A DNA stretch of 16,502 bases from Lachnospiraceae bacterium UBA4292 (GTDB lineage Bacteria; Bacillota; Clostridia; Lachnospirales; Lachnospiraceae), in NCBI GenBank assembly GCA_002395865.1, contig DGVE01000208.1, positions 1 to 16,502 of the forward strand, given 5' to 3'. Position 1 is the first letter of the stretch. Each line of letters starts with the position of its first letter. Position numbers and translations under genes: made by a program. The notes below the pieces were generated by a model, which was not told where the DNA came from, ran no database searches, and was given only the letters and a program-made list of their open reading frames with translations. This document shows, piece after piece, positions 12,539 through 16,502 of this stretch.

Positions 12539-15148
12539 TTACTTGACCAGCTTACAAAGCTTTGCTATCTCCATGATGACGAGCGGAGCGAGTATAAGCC
12601 CTACGCCAATGAGATAGAGGGGTGCCGTAAGTGTGATGAGGCCGAATAATCTCTTGAGAGGTGTGAACAGTACCACTGCCACCATCGCGAGCGAGACGAG
12701 CGCGGCGCCGTCGAGCTTCTTATTAGAGAACGGTCCGATCTTGAACAGCGAATGGACGCTCCTCATGTTGAAGGCCTGTACGACCTGCGAGAGCGAGAGC
12801 ACCATAAACGCGAGCGTCTGGCCTCCGGGCACGGTGTGAGTCCATTTCCAGCCAATGTAGAAGGCCGAGAGCGCCAGTCCTCCGAAGAGGAGTCCCTGAA
12901 GCAGTATCTGGATACCGTAGCCGTTCGCGAATATGCCTTCGTTCTTCGGCTTCGGCTTTTTGTCCATGACATCGTCCTCGACTGCCTCCATGCCCAGCGC
13001 TATCGCGGGAAGGCTGTCCGTTACGAGGTTGACCCACAGAAGCTGCATGGAGAGCAGGGGCGCCTGCTGCCAGAGTATCATGGCCGCAAATACGACCAGT
13101 ATCTCGCCGATATTGGTTCCGAGCAGGAAGCCGACCACCTTGCGGATGTTCGCGTAGATGCCGCGGCCCTCGCGAACTGCGGTTACGATCGTGGTGAAGT
13201 TGTCGTCCATGAGCGTCATGTCCGCGCTGCCCTTAGCGACATCGGTACCCGTGATACCCATCGCGCAGCCGATATCCGCCGCCTTCAGGGCGGGTGCGTC
13301 ATTCACGCCGTCACCGGTCATGGATACGACCTGATCCTTGCGCTGCCATGCCTTGACTATGCGGATCTTGTTCTCAGGAGACACTCTCGCGTAGACGGAT
13401 ATCTTCTCCACTCTCTCGTCGAGATCCCTGTCGGACCAGCGGTCGAGCTCCGTACCGGTTATCGCCATATCGCCCTCTTTCATGATACCGAGATCCTTCG
13501 CTATGGCGGAGGCTGTGACCACATGGTCACCGGTTATCATGACAGGTCTTATACCCGCCTTGCGGCATACCGCAACGGCATCCCTCACCTCGGGTCTCGG
13601 AGGATCGATCATGCCGACGAGTCCTATAAATGTAAGTCCGTTCTCGAGTTCCTTCGATGTGGGGTTCTCGGGAATGGTATCTATCTCCTTCGTGGCAACG
13701 GCGAGAACTCGCAGGGCCTGTGAACTCATGGCCTCGGTGACAGATGCCGCCTTCTTCATATCACCCTTTACGCATCTGTCCGCTAAGCAGTCGAATGCTC
13801 CCTTGGTGATGACCACGTATCTGCCGCCGATCTCATTGACGGTGGTCATGAGCTTTCTCTCTGAGTCAAACGGAAGCGAAAGAAGCCTCTTGTACTTCCT
13901 GTTCAGTTCCTCCTTGTCCATGCCGTTCTTGTGGGCGGCTACGATGATGGAGGTCTCGGTGGGATCGCCCATGTGCTGCTCGCCGCTCTCGGCAAATACG
14001 ACCGAGCCGTCGCAGCACAGCGTTCCGAGCTTTAACAGTTCGCGAACCTTTTCGGAATTGTTTTCGCTTATATCCTCAGTCTGGCCGTTCTCATCCAGAT
14101 ACGCCTTCATGAGGGTCATTCTGTTCTGTGTCAGAGTACCCGTCTTATCCGAGCAGATGATGGAGGCGCTTCCGAGCGTCTCGACCGCGGGCAGACGTCT
14201 GATGACCGCGTTCTGTCTTGCGAGTCTGGTAACGCCTATCGAAAGAACTATCGTAACTATGGCGGGAAGTCCCTCGGGGATCGCCGATACCGCAAGAGAT
14301 ACGGCTACCATGAATATCTCCATGGGCTTCATCTTGCCGCTGACCATGCCCACGATAAATATGACCGCGCACGCCGCGATGGCCACTACGCCCAGGTACT
14401 TACCCAGATCAGCCAGCTTCTTCTGAAGAGGCGTTTCGGTCTCCATCTCGGAATCGAGCAGGTTCGCGATCTTACCCATCTCGGTGTCCATACCGGTAGC
14501 CGTAACTATCGCGGTTGCTGTACCGTAGGTGATGCTGCAGCCGGAGAATACCATATTCGTGCGGTCTCCCAGAGGATCGTGCTCCCTGCAGACAGCGCCC
14601 GCGTCCTTCTCCGAGGGCACCGACTCACCGGTCAATGCGCTCTCCTCGCTCTTTAATCCCGCGCTTGTGATCAGTCTCGCGTCTGCAGGCACGAAATCGC
14701 CCGCCTCGAGGAAGATTATATCGCCGGGCACCAGATCTGCCGCGTCGATGATCTCCTCCTTGCCGTCACGTATGACTCGCGCGTGCGGCGCCGACATGCT
14801 CTTTAGTGCATCGATCGCCTTCTCGGCCTTTGATTCCTGTACCACGCCCATGATGGCGTTTAAGATGACGATGGCCAGTATCAGGCAGGGCTCGATGAAC
14901 TCGGACGGCTCGCCCTCCACTATCGCTATGACGAAAGAAATAAAAGCCGCCGCCAGAAGTATAAGGATCATTACGTCCTTGAACTGCTCGAGAAATCTCT
15001 GAAGATTCGTTTTTTTCTTCTTCTCCCTGAGCCTGTTCGGGCCGTACTCTTCCAATCTCTTGGCCACCTGAGCGCTGTCCAGACCGCGCATCGCGTCCGA
15101 ATGCAGAGCATCCACCGTATCCGATGCGGATGTGTTGTGATAAACCAT
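12539..15148 (-). CDS. P-type calcium-transporting ATPase (P2A, SERCA-like)
   Basis: This membrane pump exports cations, most likely Ca2+, using ATP. The 869-residue protein has the full P2A layout: cation-ATPase N-domain (1-70), M1-M2, actuator domain with TGES (173-176), M3-M4 with PEGLP (Glu 292), phosphorylation motif DKTGTLT (Asp 334), nucleotide-binding KGAFD (449-453), DPPRPE (515-520), TGDGVNDAPA (611-620), and six C-terminal membrane segments. Ion ligands of SERCA are kept in M5 (Asn 679, Glu 682) and M6 (Asn 707, Thr 710, Asp 711 in NLVTDSLPA). In M8 the position matching SERCA Glu 908 is Gln 788, so the first calcium site may be altered, as in bacterial pumps thought to move one Ca2+ per ATP. 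The ATG directly abuts the stop codon of the DUF3881-like gene, and GGGAGG lies 8 nt upstream inside it, indicating coupled translation. Confidence 0.96.
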   Translation of the reverse strand: MVYHNTSASDTVDALHSDAMRGLDSAQVAKRLEEYGPNRLREKKKKTNLQRFLEQFKDVMILILLAAAFISFVIAIVEGEPSEFIEPCLILAIVILNAIMGVVQESKAEKAIDALKSMSAPHARVIRDGKEEIIDAADLVPGDIIFLEAGDFVPADARLITSAGLKSEESALTGESVPSEKDAGAVCREHDPLGDRTNMVFSGCSITYGTATAIVTATGMDTEMGKIANLLDSEMETETPLQKKLADLGKYLGVVAIAACAVIFIVGMVSGKMKPMEIFMVAVSLAVSAIPEGLPAIVTIVLSIGVTRLARQNAVIRRLPAVETLGSASIICSDKTGTLTQNRMTLMKAYLDENGQTEDISENNSEKVRELLKLGTLCCDGSVVFAESGEQHMGDPTETSIIVAAHKNGMDKEELNRKYKRLLSLPFDSERKLMTTVNEIGGRYVVITKGAFDCLADRCVKGDMKKAASVTEAMSSQALRVLAVATKEIDTIPENPTSKELENGLTFIGLVGMIDPPRPEVRDAVAVCRKAGIRPVMITGDHVVTASAIAKDLGIMKEGDMAITGTELDRWSDRDLDERVEKISVYARVSPENKIRIVKAWQRKDQVVSMTGDGVNDAPALKAADIGCAMGITGTDVAKGSADMTLMDDNFTTIVTAVREGRGIYANIRKVVGFLLGTNIGEILVVFAAMILWQQAPLLSMQLLWVNLVTDSLPAIALGMEAVEDDVMDKKPKPKNEGIFANGYGIQILLQGLLFGGLALSAFYIGWKWTHTVPGGQTLAFMVLSLSQVVQAFNMRSVHSLFKIGPFSNKKLDGAALVSLAMVAVVLFTPLKRLFGLITLTAPLYLIGVGLILAPLVIMEIAKLCKLVK

Positions 15149-16033
15149 TTACTTGTCCTCCCTGATAAGCCCCGTGAGCCAGATATCGCACCTGAGCCTC
15201 ATACCCTGTGAGGGTACGCCGCGCAGGTTGTTTTCGGCCACTGCCAGTGTGAGTTTTACGTCGTTGTTAGTATTCAAGTCGATGATATAAAAATCATTGC
15301 CCGTAAATCCGTTCGTATGCTTTTCTATCTTTTCTATGTAACCGAGGACCCTGTATTCGTCGCAGAACACTCCTCTGGGGGCGAGCGTCTTATCCACCAC
15401 AGAGTACAGATCCTTCGACCACACCGCCTCGCATGCCAGATCGTGCTGGAAGAATTCCTCGATCGCGGCGTTCTCGTACGCTGTGTCCGAGCCGTTCTCG
15501 ATCCCGTCTCCCGCCTTCCTGCGTCTTCTGTAGAGCCTCTCCATGCCGGAACGTACTCCGTCGCTCTTCTCTATCGGATAGAGTACCATGGCATTTACTC
15601 CGCAGGCGGAAAACCCGATGGTCTTCTTGTAGCGCGTATCGCACACTATCCTGTTTCGCCTTATGTACGCCAGATCGGGCATGTAGTAGATGAGTGACAG
15701 GCCTGTGCGGCCGTTTACACACTCACCCATATAGTGATCACCCGCGTAATGTTTCGAGATGACCGCCTCCATACCGGGGTTGTAGGTATGCGGCTGCACA
15801 CAGGGATGAGCCCCCGTGACGGTGTACTGTCCTCCGGTAACTATGCCGGTGAGCACCACGCTCGCACCCGAACCGGGGCACACCTCCACGCTCCTGATAT
15901 CTATGAGGCTCTCGCCGTCGAGGTCGAAAAGCTCCTTGCCTCCCGATTGCAATGCGAGGCGGTCGAAGAGCGCAAGCTCCTCTGACCGCCTGATACCGCT
16001 GTCAAAGCCTATTGATCTTAAAAATCTGTGCAT
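15149..16033 (-). CDS. DUF3881-like conserved protein
   Basis: This is a 294-residue protein starting MHRFLRSIGFDSG. I match this start and the length to the uncharacterised DUF3881 family of Lachnospiraceae and related Firmicutes from memory, not by a search. It has no signal peptide and no membrane segment and should be cytosolic. The C-terminal part (about 235-290) has a beta-rich pattern, YRVLGYIEKIEKHTNGFTG then FYIIDLNTNNDVKLTLAV, that looks like an OB-fold or similar small barrel. Residues 165-175 are rich in Arg (RLYRRRRKAG). No catalytic motif is evident. The ATG is 2 nt after the serS stop codon, and the stop codon touches the start of the ATPase gene, so it is the middle gene of a tight operon. 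The function is unknown. Confidence 0.82.
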   Translation of the reverse strand: MHRFLRSIGFDSGIRRSEELALFDRLALQSGGKELFDLDGESLIDIRSVEVCPGSGASVVLTGIVTGGQYTVTGAHPCVQPHTYNPGMEAVISKHYAGDHYMGECVNGRTGLSLIYYMPDLAYIRRNRIVCDTRYKKTIGFSACGVNAMVLYPIEKSDGVRSGMERLYRRRRKAGDGIENGSDTAYENAAIEEFFQHDLACEAVWSKDLYSVVDKTLAPRGVFCDEYRVLGYIEKIEKHTNGFTGNDFYIIDLNTNNDVKLTLAVAENNLRGVPSQGMRLRCDIWLTGLIREDK

Positions 16034-16034
16034 A

Positions 16035-16502
16035 TTACCTGAGCTCGGTCATACCGCCCATGTAAGGCTGAAGAGCCTTTGGAATGGCCACGCTTCCGTC
16101 CTCGCGGAGATTGTTCTCGAGGAACGCGATAAGCATTCTGGGCGGTGCTACCACCGTATTGTTGAGGGTGTGGGCCAGATACTTCTTTCCGTCCGCGCCG
16201 TTCACCCTGATACCTAAACGTCTCGCCTGAGCGTCTCCGAGATTCGAGCAGCTGCCTACCTCGAAATACTTCTTCTGTCTGGGACTCCATGCCTCGACAT
16301 CCAGGCTCTTCACCTTCAGATCCGCAAGATCTCCCGAGCAGCACTCGAGCGTTCTGACGGGTATGTCGAGAGTCCTGAAGAGATCGACCGTATTCTGCCA
16401 CAGCTTGTCGAACCACATGGGGCTCTCCTCGGGCCTGCAGACGACTATCATCTCCTGCTTCTCAAACTGGTGGATACGGTAAACACCACGCTCCTCAAGA
16501 CC
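16035..16502 (-). CDS. serS: Seryl-tRNA synthetase, C-terminal part (cut by window edge)
   Basis: This is the cytosolic class II aminoacyl-tRNA synthetase that charges tRNA-Ser with serine. Only the last 155 codons are in the window; the frame is open to the edge. The fragment starts GLEERGVYRIHQFEKQEM, the class II motif 2 region with the conserved HQFEK. It continues with DVEAWSPRQKKYFEVGSCSN, the strand that holds the active-site Glu and Ser, and ends with motif 3 (AHTLNNTVVAPPRMLIAFLE, then IPKALQPYMGG). The stop TAA at 16035-16037 is followed after one nucleotide by the ATG of the DUF3881-like gene. The N-terminal tRNA-binding arm is outside the window. Confidence 0.96.
   Translation of the reverse strand, partial: GLEERGVYRIHQFEKQEMIVVCRPEESPMWFDKLWQNTVDLFRTLDIPVRTLECCSGDLADLKVKSLDVEAWSPRQKKYFEVGSCSNLGDAQARRLGIRVNGADGKKYLAHTLNNTVVAPPRMLIAFLENNLREDGSVAIPKALQPYMGGMTELR

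Noticed and set aside
12752..14426. Long plus-strand open frames of 323 and 314 codons
   Set aside because: Both are antisense to the Ca2+ ATPase gene and have no ribosome binding site or recognisable motifs.

Overview
The window is chromosomal DNA of a Gram-positive anaerobe of the class Clostridia, most likely a Lachnospiraceae-type gut or rumen bacterium (inferred). The evidence is a DUF3881-like gene next to serS, a class B sortase, surface proteins with TGD-plus-membrane-plus-KKR tails, strong AGGAGG ribosome binding sites, and moderate GC with AT-rich intergenic regions. Every gene I can support lies on the minus strand. The large plus-strand reading frames are shadows. No tRNA, rRNA, CRISPR array, insertion sequence or prophage was seen.

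Layout in transcription order (right to left). (1) 16502-12539: the 3' part of serS, a DUF3881-like gene and a SERCA-type Ca2+ ATPase. They are packed with 1-nt and 0-nt gaps and end at a long, apparently bidirectional terminator. (2) 12364-9896: three exported proteins, each with its own promoter. One is a lipoprotein; the other two share an identical 24-residue signal peptide and a nearly identical sortase-type C-terminus but differ in the middle. The promoters of these two also share a motif in the -35/-10 spacer. (3) 9730-9176: a histidine-phosphatase gene. (4) 9175-8809: a 367-bp gene-free segment made of tandem, inverted and dispersed repeats. (5) 8808-5135: a full-length GH2 beta-galactosidase (lacZ) followed directly by a multi-pass membrane protein. 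(6) 5029-4166: class II fructose-bisphosphate aldolase, with its own promoter and a 5' stem-loop. (7) 4074-1884: a class B sortase with an unusually long cytoplasmic extension, then a membrane-anchored protein of unknown function and a terminator. (8) 1640-1: the first 546 codons of rpoB, driven by a near-consensus promoter with an A/T-rich upstream element.

Functionally the window mixes housekeeping genes (serS, rpoB, fba, Ca2+ export) with carbohydrate use (lacZ feeding glycolysis and fba) and cell-surface construction. The most notable possible link is between the sortase at 2638-4074 and the two sortable surface proteins at 9896-11332. That link is an inference from compatible architectures; the genes are not adjacent. 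The repeat-rich leader of lacZ and the shared promoter signature of the surface-protein pair are the least conventional non-coding signals.
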